27,957 bases of DNA from Gracilaria caudata (lineage: Eukaryota > Rhodophyta > Florideophyceae > Gracilariales > Gracilariaceae), in contig JASCIV010000264.1 of the NCBI GenBank assembly GCA_030374735.1, positions 1 through 27,957 on the forward strand. Reading direction: 5' to 3'. The notes under the pieces were generated by a model, which was not told where the DNA came from, did no database searches, and saw nothing but the letters and a program-made list of their open reading frames with translations. Of this stretch, positions 1 through 10,576 are shown piece after piece. How positions within the stretch are numbered: position 1 is the first letter of the stretch; each line of letters starts with the position of its first letter. The position numbers and the translations under genes are program-made.

Positions 1-255
1 GCCTCCGAGGGCGCCCTCGGCATAGTCCTCGGGGATCGTAACCATCTCCAAACCCTGGGTACGGACACCCTTTGCGCGCACATCAACGCCGATTCAGGCT
101 GTGATGATGTTTCCATTTTTGTCGACACTCGCGACGACCTTGCGACGACGGTCGCGGCCTAGAGGACCGACCTGTCTTTGCTTGACGGCGTAGCTCGCAG
201 GATCAATGTAGAAGCCAAACTGGCCGCGTTCAAAGCGCACTGTATGCGTCACAGG
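1..255 (-). pseudogene. Fragment of an unrecognised coding sequence, cut by the window edge and an in-frame stop
   Basis: Reading the minus strand from 255 down to 1 gives one frame with protein-like composition (segments such as VRFERGQFGFYIDP, VGPLGRDRRRKVV and TQGLEMVTIPEDYAEGAL). It is interrupted once, by a TGA at 94-96. The frame is closed upstream by a TGA at 256-258. A CTGAC plus CAG pair just downstream of that stop (the CAG reads from 242 to 240) could be a splice acceptor, so this may be an internal exon. The frame runs off the left edge of the window. I do not recognise the family. It could be a host gene hit by the neighbouring transposon, a fragment captured by it, or a host pseudogene. 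The single stop in an otherwise clean frame suggests recent decay. Confidence 0.4.
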
Positions 256-487
256 TCAGCTGACAGCTTTGCACGCGAAGCGTAGGTGAGAGAAGCAGAG
301 TTGAGGGAAAAAGAAAGCTTTCCAAATTCGTGTGCCATGCTCTGTAACCGCACGAGCACATCGGGACCGAGAAGATCCTCTAAGAAACGTAACGGCTCTG
401 TCTCAAAATGACGAGAACAAGAAGTGCAACTTTACTTCACATTCGTTTCAGCATAAGATTAGAGCGCTAACGTTCCAATTTTATTTA
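256..487. other. Spacer between gene fragment and transposon gene
   Basis: No coding frame with protein-like character and no clear repeat. The left end of the Helitron should lie here or further left (Helitrons begin with TC after an A), but several TC dinucleotides fit and none can be preferred. Confidence 0.4.
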
Positions 488-1600
488 TTACGCATCCATG
501 GCCGGCTTCTTTGGTGGTAGAAACACGAAGTCTTCTTCTTTCGTTCCTTTCACAACATTCATGTGACGAGTCAAAACCTTCTTATGAGCTTTCTTGATTT
601 GTACGTCTTCGTATGGTGAACTGGCACTCACAACATCAATTCCGTGTACATTTAGCACCTGCATAAGAAGTTTGCCTCTAAGAAAGTGCTCCCATGCCAC
701 CTCTCTGATTCCTCTTGCGGATCGTTCACACTACCAGGAACGTTCAAGAGATGGATGACAACAAAGCCGGTACAATCCTGCAGCATGAGAGATATTCTTT
801 GCTCTTCCTTATCAAGTTGAGCCATGCAACAGTCTCCAATCAACCTTGGTACAATGACGTTGCAGTTCATTGGATCACGCATGACGTTTACCATGACGTC
901 AAACGTGCCCACGGCCTCTGGTGCTTCAAACGGATTCTTAACCTTTACAATGCACTTTTTGGAAACCGTGATGTAGAGACACCCTTCATTAACCGTTGAG
1001 TTCTTGCATACTCATGGTCCCTGAATTGATACCTGGTATTCGAGAATGTGATGAATATTTAGAACTAGTTAGAAGCTGGCGGTCACAGGCACTTGACAAC
1101 AAATGGGTGACATAAAATCTATGACCTACCACTGAAAGTGAAATGTTGGAATCCATGGGTGATCTGCGCAGAACTTCAAATGATGCAACAGGCCCCGCGA
1201 TAGATACAGGTCCCGTATGGTCTGCGAAGAAAAAGAACTTGAAACCATTCCAATCATTCGGCACACGGTAGGGACTCAGTTTCAGCATTACAGAGACGAG
1301 AACTCTTGCAGTTTTCTTTGCGGCTAAAGCTTCCTTCGCATAACGAATAAGACCTCCTGCTGTGGTTGGGGTAGTTGTCCAGCTGCTGGACAACTTGGAA
1401 TGATTAAGTCCTTGAAACCTGGAGAGGCGGTTGCTGTCTGCGTTCCGATTCATATTCGAAGTATTCCTAGAACTCTTTGAACGCTTCGCGACGGAGCATG
1501 GTGGGACCTCGTCCTTCTTCTTCGACGATGACCCTTTTATCTTCTGAATCGTTGCGTTTGGGCCATTCATGTTCGGGGTGGCCGTTGATATTATCTCCAT
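488..1600 (-). pseudogene. RPA-like single-strand DNA-binding (OB-fold) protein of the Helitron, frame-disrupted
   Basis: Three minus-strand segments join into one protein-like reading: 1600-989 from an ATG at 1598-1600, then a different frame from about 1011 to 672, then back to the first frame from about 690 to the TAA at 488-490. The N-terminus is Ser/Thr/Lys-rich and looks disordered. The middle has an OB-fold-like pattern: a strand (ARVLVSVMLKLSPYR), then FKFFFFADHTGPVSI, then FYVTHLLSS. The second segment repeats a similar pattern (QRISLMLQDCTGFVVIHLL). I infer an RPA-type ssDNA-binding protein that would coat the strand displaced during rolling-circle transposition. The divergent position next to Rep-helicase matches plant-type Helitrons. 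The family call rests on fold pattern, not on a clear signature, and could be another OB-fold protein. Two frameshifts make it a pseudogene unless hidden introns remove them. Confidence 0.45.
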
Positions 1601-1640
1601 GACCCCAATTTCCCACAAGAGACGGGCTCTGACCTCTCAC

Positions 1641-1647
1641 TTATATA
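1641..1647 (-). promoter_or_regulatory. TATA-like box for the RPA-like gene
   Basis: On the minus strand this reads TATATAA and is followed by G, 41 bp upstream of the ATG at 1598-1600. That spacing is reasonable for a core promoter with a short 5' UTR. It is a pattern match only. Confidence 0.4.
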
Positions 1648-2054
1648 CATGTTAAGTGCCCCCAGCATTACTAATATTCCTTCTTTGATTCGAATTTACT
1701 GTCGGCTTACCTTGGGGATTAATTCAGTTACAGATCAGCCTCTTCTTTCCGTTCAAATTGATCATTCTCAACCCTTCACATTGCCTCACATATCCCGACC
1801 ATCCAAGAGATTACACAGTTGTCCTGCATGTCTCCGCAAATCCAAGAGACACCGAATAATATAATTTCAAGACTATATTATTCATTCTCATCTTTGAATT
1901 CGAAGTTTCAGTCTTTGTTACTGTTTTTCCTCTACTAAACGAAAATCGTACAACAAAAACCGTGCATCACTTCGGTGCATCTGCGGATGTATGGAAGGCA
2001 CAGATTAAGAGCCTGTTGTACAACGAAAGAAATACTTTCTATTGGCTTCTTAAT
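1648..2054. promoter_or_regulatory. Divergent intergenic region of the Helitron
   Basis: About 400 bp separate the starts of the RPA-like gene (minus) and the Rep-helicase gene (plus). The stretch is fairly AT-rich, with TA-rich motifs near 1855-1885 (for example TATATTATTC). Short open frames here lack protein-like character. It probably held the promoters of both transposon genes. The plus-strand frame is already open from 1962, so the protein could begin slightly earlier than the first ATG at 2055. Confidence 0.4.
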
Positions 2055-3593
2055 ATGCCAGAACTTCGTAAAAGACATCGGGTTAATTGTTCAGGGTTAC
2101 CAGCAAGGAAAAAGACACGTTCTTCTCTCTTCTACGAGAGAAATAGTATGGCAGCCAAAATATACGACGAGTACATTGGACACTCTGAAATAATGGACAA
2201 GCGCACTTGTCTTTCTTGGTCAAAGGTCGAAGAAATTTGTGAGAAAGGACAATTCGATAGGGTTGACGCAGCTAGAAAAGCATCGATCTTTCGCCTCATC
2301 CAACATCGAACCAGCATCTCCTATAACTTTCGAAACGTTTGCGCTGTATGCGACTGTTGATATCGTGCAGAATGTGGCCGTAAAATGAAACCGAGGAGTA
2401 GTTCACAGGCCACGAAATGGTGCCGCGTACTAAAGGGAAGTTGTGAAGTTCCCCTTCAGCTCCGTGAATTCTACGACATCTCTTCGGCCATTTCCGATCT
2501 CAAGGGAGCTCTGCTATCGCGTGAAGTATTGGATTTTGACAGTGAGGGACAGCCGACCGGATATCTGTACTTGTGCAATCGCTGTGAAAAGGCATTGGCA
2601 GGAAACGCCAAGGTTACAAAGTTTTCTATCGCGAACGGTTTTGATATTGGAACACTTCCTTCAATGTTCGACCACGTGAATAATATAGAACTTAGACTTA
2701 CGAGTCTCACAAGATTTGCCGCACAGATAACCATGCTCAGAGGTGGAAAACATAAAGCGCTACAGGGCCATGTATCAATTGTTCGGATAAATCCTTTATC
2801 AATCGCAACATCTTTGCCACGCATTCTTGACAAGGAAGATGACAGCTTCTTGGTCGTCATTACTGGAAAGCTTACTCCAACTCAAAAAATTCTAGCGAAG
2901 AAAAGACACACTGCATGCTTTGACGTAGTCAAACGGCTGCTATTATTTTACATAAAACGTAACGAACTTTATCGTAGAGCAAACCTGAAGCTCGATGAAG
3001 AGGCTTTGAAACACCACAAGAAGTACGATAGTGAAGCTTGTGTTCCAATGTATGTTTTTGAAAGGGGTGAAACTCGCACTGGTGATGGATAAAATGACGA
3101 AGAGCCGACGGAGGATGATGAAGATGACAACTACACGACGGTCTCGCCATGCCAAGAATCCACTTCCGACGATTCTTCACGCACCTCTGAAGAGGTGTAT
3201 ATGGAGAATTGTGGCATAAATATCGAAGCCGATCCGGACACCACCATAAAGGCGCTCGATGCTGCACAAAAGCTGCTCCTTGTCAGAAACCGAGGCGATT
3301 TTGTGTCTGGCTACAACCGTGACATATTAGGGCTCAGTTTCCCTCATCTCTTTCCCTACGGTCGAGGTCACCCCGGGACCGAGAGACTAGTTCCGGTCTC
3401 CATGGAGGAGTGTTGTCGCCACTATCTAGAACTCTCTAGTAGACATTTCGCGCAAGACTGCTGTTTTGTATTGGTTGCAGTCGACCTGTGCGGAAGAAAC
3501 AGAGTAACACTGTCGACAGCCTTCCGTGCAAGAAATTTCATAGTTTTGGAAACGTGCAAAAGGAGGAAATTGCTGAAGCTCTTAGACTTATGA
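2055..3593 (+). pseudogene. Helitron Rep-helicase, N-terminal part with DUF6570-like region
   Basis: First part of the broken Rep-helicase protein. The frame begins at the ATG at 2055 and stays the same to about 3490, interrupted by in-frame stops at 2358-2360 (TGA) and 3090-3092 (TAA). The region 2550-2800 matches the DUF6570 pattern that precedes the Rep domain in many eukaryotic Helitrons: YLCNRCEKAL, then FSIANGFDIGTLP, then LTSLTRFAAQITMLRGGKHK and a GHVSIVRI strand. An acidic linker follows at about 3095-3190. Next comes SFPHLFPYGRGHPG (about 3335-3380), the usual entry into the Helitron-like N-terminal domain. CAVCDC at the first stop suggests a zinc-binding element. After about 3490 the frame must shift to continue, so the 3' end of this segment overlaps the next one. 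Confidence 0.75.
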
Positions 3594-4916
3594 CCGAACG
3601 ACGAAAAAGCGCCCTTGCTGGGCGTGTAGACCCAATACTTTCACAAAGCACAGCAGCTACTAAGAACGCTCTCAAACTTCTCCACAACGTGAGATTATCC
3701 AGGTCTTACATGTGGGGATCTTCGGAAGAACGACGTGTTTACAGGCGCCGTGCTTTCTCAGTGGATTCGTTTCCGAAGAGTGGCGCTGTTTTCGTCACAA
3801 TAACACCGACAGATGTCGGCACATTGCAGGTTGGAATGATTGCAGGAAATGTGACAGCTGCTTCTGTTAATAGACTGCTAGATAAAAATCTCCAGTCCCA
3901 TGCTCAACGACTATCGACAGCACGTAAGGATCCGGCTGCATGTGCGGAGTATTTTGAGTCAATCTGTGACATGTTCGTGGAAGACATAATTGGATTCGAT
4001 CAATCCCGAAGCCTACCATATCGAGGGGGTGGACTTTTCGGCATCGCAAAAGCTTTCATAGGGGTAGTTGAAGCACAAAATGGAGGTACTCTCCATATGC
4101 ACTCCATTATTTTCATTGCCGGGCTCCCAAGAACGCAAGAGGATTTTGTATCGAAATATGAAGACTTAGTTGACGGGAATGCATTCAAGAACCGCTTAGT
4201 AGCACTAGTGGACAGCGTGTTTTCCACCTCCGTTCCCCTGCCACGTCAATTTGATCCATTTCTTTCGTGTCCAAGTTGCGGTGAATCTAATGCATTGCGT
4301 CCTGTAACCCAAGTTCCAAAGAAAGATTTTCTCTCCACACCCATCGGGCCAGGCCAACTGCGATGTGCTCATGTTCCAACTGCGGGAAGGGTTTTGGCGG
4401 ATGTGAAATCTTGAGAATAGAGACTAGGAAACTCCACGACAGTTTGGAGCTTAATTCTCTTCAAGATCCGCGAATTCCTTTTGGAAACATCTCCATCGAG
4501 ACTGATAGAATCACGAAGCAGCACTTGTTGCTGCCCAACAATCAAGTTTGGCCGCCATCGAGCGAGCCAAGTGACGGGGTATGCAACCGTCTGCACAACG
4601 TCCGTCTTGCGCGAATTGTCCTTCTTACACAACAGCATAATTTCAAACATGAGCCGTCGTGTTTCAAGCCAACCAAATCACAGGCACGAATGTATGCCGG
4701 TACATGTTTCCTCGAACGATAATTGAACAAACACACGTTACCGACTCGTGGATGTTGGCAATGAAGCGCTCTCCCCACTCTGAGTACATTAACAATTATA
4801 ATGATGTTATATCCATGTCTCTGCTTACAAACCATGACATTAGATTTCTAATTGGTGGAACAACAAATGAGCTGTATTACTGCATGGAATATGCGACAAA
4901 GGTGCAGAAAGACTAA
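3488..4916 (+). pseudogene. Helitron Rep (HUH endonuclease) domain, frameshifted
   Basis: Catalytic rolling-circle initiator part. From about 3488 to 4414 the frame carries the Helitron-like N region (TKNALKLLHNVRLSRSYMWG, FVTITPTD, VEAQNGGTLHMHSIIFI). GTLHMHSIIF contains the HUH metal-binding pair, with histidine codons at 4094-4096 and 4100-4102. After one frameshift (between about 4363 and 4412) comes FKHEPSCFK, a zinc-like block. After another (about 4660-4720) come CRYMFPR and then YYCMEYATK at 4875-4901. The tyrosines there are the expected nucleophiles that cut the transposon ends and stay covalently bound to 5' DNA. A TAA at 4914-4916 follows directly. All catalytic motifs are visible, but they lie in three frames, so no active enzyme can be made from this copy. 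Confidence 0.85.
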
Positions 4917-6197
4917 GCAGATGGTCCACGACTGATTATGGATTCCTACAATCGCCGATGAAGTGTTGAGCAGGGACGTTCAACCGAGGGGAATCCCATC
5001 GATAATGTTATTCGTGGTCGATCACGGGTGAACTCAATGGCGATATCACTTTCACGGCAGCAAGAAATCCCATCTACTATCTGTGCTCTGTACTTGCGGC
5101 AAAAGAGCGCTCTGTATTCATCACATAAGTTTGGCCCACTCTTATTTGCCCAAACTATTGATATTCTTCTCGACAAGACGCATGACGCAAATCTGGTTCA
5201 AGACTCCGAAGAAAAGTACGTGAGAGCCTCGCAGTTTCTCGACTATATATACCGTCCCGAACCCTTATCAAACTTGAACCTGACTGAATTTGTGTCTCAG
5301 TACCACAGAAAGAAGGGAATCCCAGACTGTCACAACAATGAAGTACAAAAGTTTCTCGATGGCCATCCTCTACAAAAATCCCACCACATGTTTCCGATTT
5401 TTGTAGAGGATGTTTCATTTGTAATACCAGAGATCATAGGTCCAAGGTTCCCGGACCTGCTCAGCTGCATAGATGATGACGAACACCAGGAAAGATATGG
5501 CCTTTACGCCATGATACTGTTTTACCCTTTCCGCTCCAAGGAAGAATTGACAACCGAGTTTGACTCGTATTGGAGTGCTTTTCATTTTCACAAGAAAGAG
5601 GGGCATATCTCCTCACGGCCATGCCAGATTCTTGATAATATGCAAGAACACTACGATTCAAAACGCCATGCTCTCGCTGAGAAAGAGGCGCACCGTGAGT
5701 TCACGCAGTATTTCTCTGAAGATAATTTTGAGGACACACAGCCGGACCACCTTGAGCAGCAAGGGGAGGTCGGTCGTGAAGATTCAGATGTGAAGAACAG
5801 TTCAAGGACGGACACCGTTCTCGTGGCTTTGGACGGAGTTACAACTCGATGTAATGCTTTTACATTTCGAGTTTTGTTTAGTGAAACAACGAGAATGGCC
5901 GTACTTCCACATCGTCGAAACCATTCGGCACATAAAGGAATTGCAGAGCTATGGTTTACGAAAGCACTAGAAAGGGTTGACGACAGAGAGCAACGCGAAA
6001 GATTGTCAGGAATGAGGGAAAACATTTGTCGCATAAGCACAGAATTGAACGGCAACCAACCAGATCCCATGTACGCCACGCAACATGTTCATAATTATTC
6101 CGAGTGCAGTCATGATCACCAGACAGTCGTTTATTTACTGTAAGATTACATATAACGGTCTCGTAACGTTCTATCCATAGGGGCCGATAACAATCTC
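4917..6197 (+). pseudogene. Helitron Rep-helicase, linker between Rep and helicase
   Basis: The same frame continues past stops at 4914 and 4959 and is then open to the TAA at 6141-6143, with a further stop at 6153. The segment QEIPSTICALYLRQ followed by YSSHKFGPLLF (about 5066-5150) is the usual Helitron block after Rep, where the consensus is an E-I-S-x-x-A-A-Y-L-L stretch then a hydrophobic T-F-V-P pattern. DYIYRP and LNLTEFVSQYHRKK (about 5240-5315) match the next conserved block. An acidic, Glu-rich spacer at about 5690-5800 precedes the helicase. In an intact element this region is continuous with both neighbours in one large protein. It has no known catalytic role. Confidence 0.7.
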
Positions 6198-7873
6198 TTG
6201 GCAATTCCTGAACCACAATGTGAACATTATCCATCACTCTCTGCGATCATTTTCAAGTTTGAGTTGAATCAGAAGCAAGCTCGGGCTTTCTCATTGATTG
6301 GGAATGAACTTTTTCTTCGATTACGTGACTCGTACACGACAGCCACTGATTATGAATCGTCTACTAACTCACCTTTTGTGATGTACCTTGGAGGCGAGGG
6401 AGGAACCGGGAAATCGAGAGTCATATCCGCCATTCAGAACTTTGCACTACTATGGAGTCGGAAGCATCTTGTTCAAACCTGTGCCCCAACAGGCGTCGCT
6501 GCATCACTAATAAATGGTAAGAAAATTCACTCACTTCTCGGGTTGTCGCCTGGTCGAGCTTATAATCCTCGCAAGAAACCACATGTCAAATCACGAGATG
6601 AATATTCTGAAACTGCTCTTCTCATGGTGGATGAGGTCTCGATGTTGGATCGGAAAATGCTCGGCGCACTAGACCTGCATTACCGACAAATCAAGCAGAA
6701 TGAAAAACCATTTGGAGGGATCATGATGGTACTTTCTAGAGACTTCTTCCAGATACCTCCTGTGGCAAATGACCCAATACGTCAAACCATGTGATTCAAA
6801 ACGCGCCAATCTACTCGACCACATAGGCTTTGAGCGCTGACAGAACCTCACACATGCCGTTGTTTTGACTGAATCAATGAGACAACAAAAAGATCAGCAC
6901 TACGCTGAATGCCTTCGACGACTACGCATAGGTAGAGGAACCGAATCTGATCGTCAAATGCTCAATACTCGAGTACTTTCGGACTCAATAGAATCAATAT
7001 GTATCTGCGAGAGAAATAGGAAACGTCCACTTCGTGCTACCTGAGAATGATCTTCGCACAGCACTAAATTGGTTGCGGATTGGTGAATATAGCAAACAGT
7101 GCGGGTTCAAGCCCATCGTCAGTGTGGCTAGGTTAAAGGACGACAATGGGTTCTGGCTAGCAGACGAACACATTCGATCACTGTTTCACCTTCATGATAT
7201 GAAAACCGGTGGTTTGCAAGTGCTTCTACCTCTTCTCCCTCACATGCCAGTTCGGATAACACAAAACATCAACATTGGATTGGGGATTGCAAATGGGACC
7301 ACAAAAGTTTTTCACGGTGTAGAATTTCCTTCAAGCACATCGTTTCAAGATTCCGATTTGTTCGGAATCCAGTGCGCTATCGCGTCGACTTTACCAGTCG
7401 TATCTTATATTAAGATTGATAGCCCGGTAGCTGCACTTCAGAACAACGTGATTCATCTGTCGGGAAAATATCCTGAGCATACGTTTCGCGGGTTTCCACT
7501 CAAGCAAGAAAACGTGAATATAAAACTAACTGGATCTAAGACTGTGAGAACATCCATTGAACAGCTGCCGTTTGTGCCAGGTTACGCATGCACGACTTAC
7601 AAAGTACAGGGTCAAACGGCGGATGCAATCGTGGCCTTTCCTTTCAAAAAGGGCAGTCGTGGATTACCATCCACAGCAGCACTTTATGTTGTATTATCTC
7701 GAGCGCGAGCAATAGACGATTTATATCTCACGGAACCCATCTCAAAAGAAGACTTTAAATACTTTAAGCCAAATGAAGGGCTACTTGAAGAACAAAAACG
7801 ATTGTCATCTATAGAGCACAGTACTTTAGATCACATCTTTGCTCGTAAGAATATAACAAGTTCAAACTATTAA
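6198..7873 (+). pseudogene. Helitron PIF1-family helicase domain, frameshifted
   Basis: A 5'-to-3' DNA helicase domain that unwinds DNA from the nick made by Rep. The open frame 6198-6794 contains LNQKQARAF, Walker A GGEGGTGKS (6390-6416), CAPTGVAAS, KIHSLLGL, Walker B LLMVDEVSML (about 6618-6647) and FFQIPPV, the motif after which PIF1 proteins read D-x-x-Q-L-P-P-V. A TGA at 6792-6794 follows. A second frame carries AVVLTESMRQ and LRRLRIGRG (about 6856-6940), preceded by a TGA where a Trp would be expected. A third frame, 7034-7873, carries ITQNINIGLGIANG, TYKVQGQTADAIV and ALYVVLSRARAIDDLYL, the C-terminal PIF1 motifs. It ends with a normal-looking TAA at 7871-7873. Two frameshifts and two stops inactivate it. 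Confidence 0.88.
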
Positions 7874-8720
7874 AAATTTTATAAATGTTGTTCGTCTGAT
7901 ACATTACTTACCAAAACGCTTGCACGCTAGTTTTAAAAGGGACATATTTTTCCAGATTTTACATTTTCAAATCCATTTCAAAAATATCTCGCAACTCAAA
8001 TTGTTTAACCGACTATCGATTATACCACAACTTAGCTTTTAAAAGCATTCTGTGCTTTTTTTATTCCATAGGAAGAAACTCTATTCTGTAACAAGCTTTA
8101 TTCTCAAGCAGACATAGGCCAAAAATTTCGAGAAGGAAAACATTATTCAACACACTTGCCATTATGTCATCAACCTCATTAGTTAATTTTTAAACTACTC
8201 ATCTTCGTAAAATATTCAGGCAGACGAGTCTTATCGTCTTCCAATTTCTCAAAAATTATAATTTTGGGTTTTAATCTTTCCAAAGTTTTTAAACTATTGA
8301 AATATGACACGATTATATTACCAAATAAATATTGAGAGCAAGAAAAATCTTGATTTTGTGAAATAGTATTACATATATAATTTAATTATTAAACTACCTG
8401 TTTCCAGTTTAGTATGTATCAAAGATGTTTGACTATTCGTTTTTCATTTTTAAATCTTGGTTTTTAAAAGTTTTTGTTAGATTTTCATTTTTATTTATTC
8501 ATAATTTATTAATTACTTCATTATTAACGGCTAAAAATTATTCTGTAGTTTTCAAAAGTAAAACTTTTGTCTTGTAATTTAGGAAATCAAATTTGCATGC
8601 TAGAGCTTTTAAATTTGGAAGTCTTTAACAAATAGGGTTAATTTTTAGCAGTTTTTTGTTCTGCACATCAGAAAGTCTACATAAAAATCTACAATTTTGT
8701 TAACATTTTCCCATATTTTT
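7874..8720. other. AT-rich non-coding 3' tail of the Helitron
   Basis: About 850 bp with strikingly high A+T content and many short A and T runs. There is no open frame of note and no clear tandem repeat. The composition contrasts with both the helicase gene on the left and the sequence after about 8740. It is most simply the 3' untranslated and subterminal region of the Helitron. Confidence 0.6.
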
Positions 8721-8757
8721 TTAAAGGAGTAGAGCAAATCTATCGATCTCGGTGGTG

Positions 8758-8762
8758 CTAGT
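8758..8762 (+). other. Candidate Helitron 3' terminus (CTAG followed by T)
   Basis: Helitrons end in CTRR and insert between A and T. CTAG followed by T occurs here exactly where the AT-rich tail gives way to balanced sequence. The expected GC-rich hairpin about 10 bases upstream is not convincing (only a short ATCGAT palindrome), so this is a weak call. Confidence 0.25.
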
Positions 8763-8800
8763 TCCTTCTCTAAGGATGTGGACCCCCCTTGTGGGTGAGG

Positions 8801-9760
8801 TGATGTTGATGTGGAGACTGTCTCTAATTTCTGGGTGCTTTATGGCATGTTGCATGCGGACATTACTAGGTGGTATGGATTCTGGGACCATTGAGTGGTG
8901 ATGGACACGTGGGACGTGTGTAGCTTTGCCTGGGTACATTGGCTCTTGGAACACCCTGACAGTGGGTTGGCCACGTGTATGGACTTCGTGAGGTGTGCAC
9001 TGCATTAGTTAATAATGTTTGTTTAATGTCTAGTTGAACCTGCTTAGGTGAACGCGGCCTCGCCGTCGCGAGCACTAGGTGAACTCAACTGAGGTTGCCC
9101 TCCTTAACCAGAGGCTTGGTTCTAGTTATTACAACCTTCGTAGGTTTACGACCCCTTCGGGTGGGTAACCGCGATCAGTTCCTGTACAACTATTCCGTCA
9201 GGATCACCCAGGAGCATTTCATCACCTACTTTCGAGGTTTATTGAAAACGGTATCGTCACGTGACTAAGGTTTGGACTCCACCGCTGTATAGGGTTATTA
9301 TACAGTTCTTGTTTTATGCGTCGCACCGCCTTTGGACCTGTCTTTGCCGGTCCAGTCCGGTTGTTGTTTCTCCAGACTCTTACACTGTCGCTACGGTTCT
9401 CCTTTTCCCTTTTCTTTTCACCCTTTTCTCTGGGTTTTTCCTAGATCTCTCTTCTTTTCTTCGGCACACCTCTGTAGGTATATCCAGTCACCGTCTCCGG
9501 TCTTACACTTGGCTCCGAGTACGGACAGAGGGCTCTTTCGCTGAGTCTACCATTCACAAGGAGCAGGACTTTAGACGTGTAACTATTGCACAGGTCGAGG
9601 TATTTGCGTTCCATTGAGTTGAGGAAAGGTGGATAAAATTTATTTTCCTGATTTTTAAAATAAGGTTTGGTTATTGTGGGAGTTCACTAAAAGAATCCTC
9701 TACGTTCATTACTTGTCCGGCCAGACACATTGTAGCCCAGACGTCTCACACATACCATCA
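8801..9760 (+). repeat. Possible LTR retrotransposon LTR remnant
   Basis: The block starts TGATG and ends CATCA, an inverted pair typical of LTR ends (TG...CA). It is followed immediately by TGGTATCGTCTAGGGAG, which looks like a tRNA primer-binding site. The first seven bases match the start of the plant-type initiator-Met site. Inside lie a TATA-containing inverted repeat (9286-9304) and a long pyrimidine-rich stretch (about 9395-9470). I see no target-site duplication and no gag or pol gene on either side, so at most this is an LTR with a stub of leader. The short open frames inside show no domain. Confidence 0.25.
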
Positions 9761-10576
9761 TGGTATCGTCTAGGGAGCCCCGACGGAGTCGTTCGAATAC
9801 GACGGTATATCTGCGTAGTGCAGCACTAATCCAAGATACGAAACTTTCTGCTGAAACTTGTCGCAGCCAGGCTTTTTTTGTTGTTCTAGCGTGCCACTAA
9901 CGATTGAAGCAGGAGACTGTTCAGCTGATGTTGGGCCCATAGGCCGCATCACAAGGCGCTCTTTCTGAATTTAACTATCAGCTTCGATTATGAATAATGA
10001 GTAATCTTATTCTGAATAAAGGCCTTAAATGGACTCTACTAACTGAAAACCTCCAATTCCGCCACGGTACTAATGCGTGCTGGTTGTTGTGGACCACAAG
10101 GAAGGTTCTCAAATCGGATGCTCCCTGAGATGAAATTAAACTCGGCGACCAGGATCATGAGATGCGCAGGACAACCGCAGAAATACAGTAACTTCGTCAA
10201 TTCCTTTGCACAACCAACGCACTGCCCGTACACCTAACGTGATACCTGGTCTATCCCTACATCATACCCTCGGGTACAATCAGCCCGTCGGCTGTACAGC
10301 GGCAACGTGACTTTGACTGCAGAATTTGGGTGTGCCAACAATTCACGTGCCCTGAATGGCCATCGGGACGGGTGACCAGCACGACGTCATGCGGTGCCAC
10401 TTTCGCACTTTTATTTGTCCTCCGCAGCCCGGCAACCTATTCGCTCGGCTTTCCCCACCTCCGCTCCTCCCGCCACTCCGCTCCATGTGACCCACATCCG
10501 TGCTCCGCATTCCTCAGCACGTTCACTTTTCCCCCCTCTCCTACGGGTGCGATATTATCCCTTAACGATATTGCCT
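9761..10576. other. Intergenic region upstream of the fucosyltransferase-like gene
   Basis: The first part may be leader of the putative retroelement. It includes a 5 bp stem, 6-base loop inverted repeat around 9788-9803. The last 200 bp before the ATG at 10577 are rich in C and T, as in many compact algal promoters and 5' UTRs. The frame of the downstream gene is open back to 10394 but holds no ATG before 10577. Confidence 0.4.

Larger units (their letters stand above)
488..8761 (+). mobile_element. Decayed autonomous Helitron (rolling-circle DNA transposon)
   Basis: The span is defined by two divergent, damaged genes: an OB-fold/RPA-like gene on the minus strand and a Rep-PIF1 helicase gene on the plus strand. 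An AT-rich non-coding tail follows. The Rep part has the HUH motif (His-Met-His codons at 4094-4102) and a downstream twin-tyrosine motif ending in YATK (4875-4901). The helicase has Walker A at 6390-6416 and a late PIF1 block near 7600-7720. Rep fused to a PIF1-type helicase is diagnostic of Helitrons, and an accompanying RPA-like gene is known from plant-type Helitrons. The right limit is set at a CTAG followed by T at 8758-8762, where base composition switches. The left limit is unknown and is given only as the end of the RPA-like gene. At least eight stop codons and several frameshifts mean it cannot move on its own. Confidence 0.85.

Noticed and set aside
9761..9803. tRNA-like segment with a TTCGAAT loop
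   Set aside because: The stem leaves a six-base loop, and no acceptor, D-arm or anticodon arm can be drawn around it.
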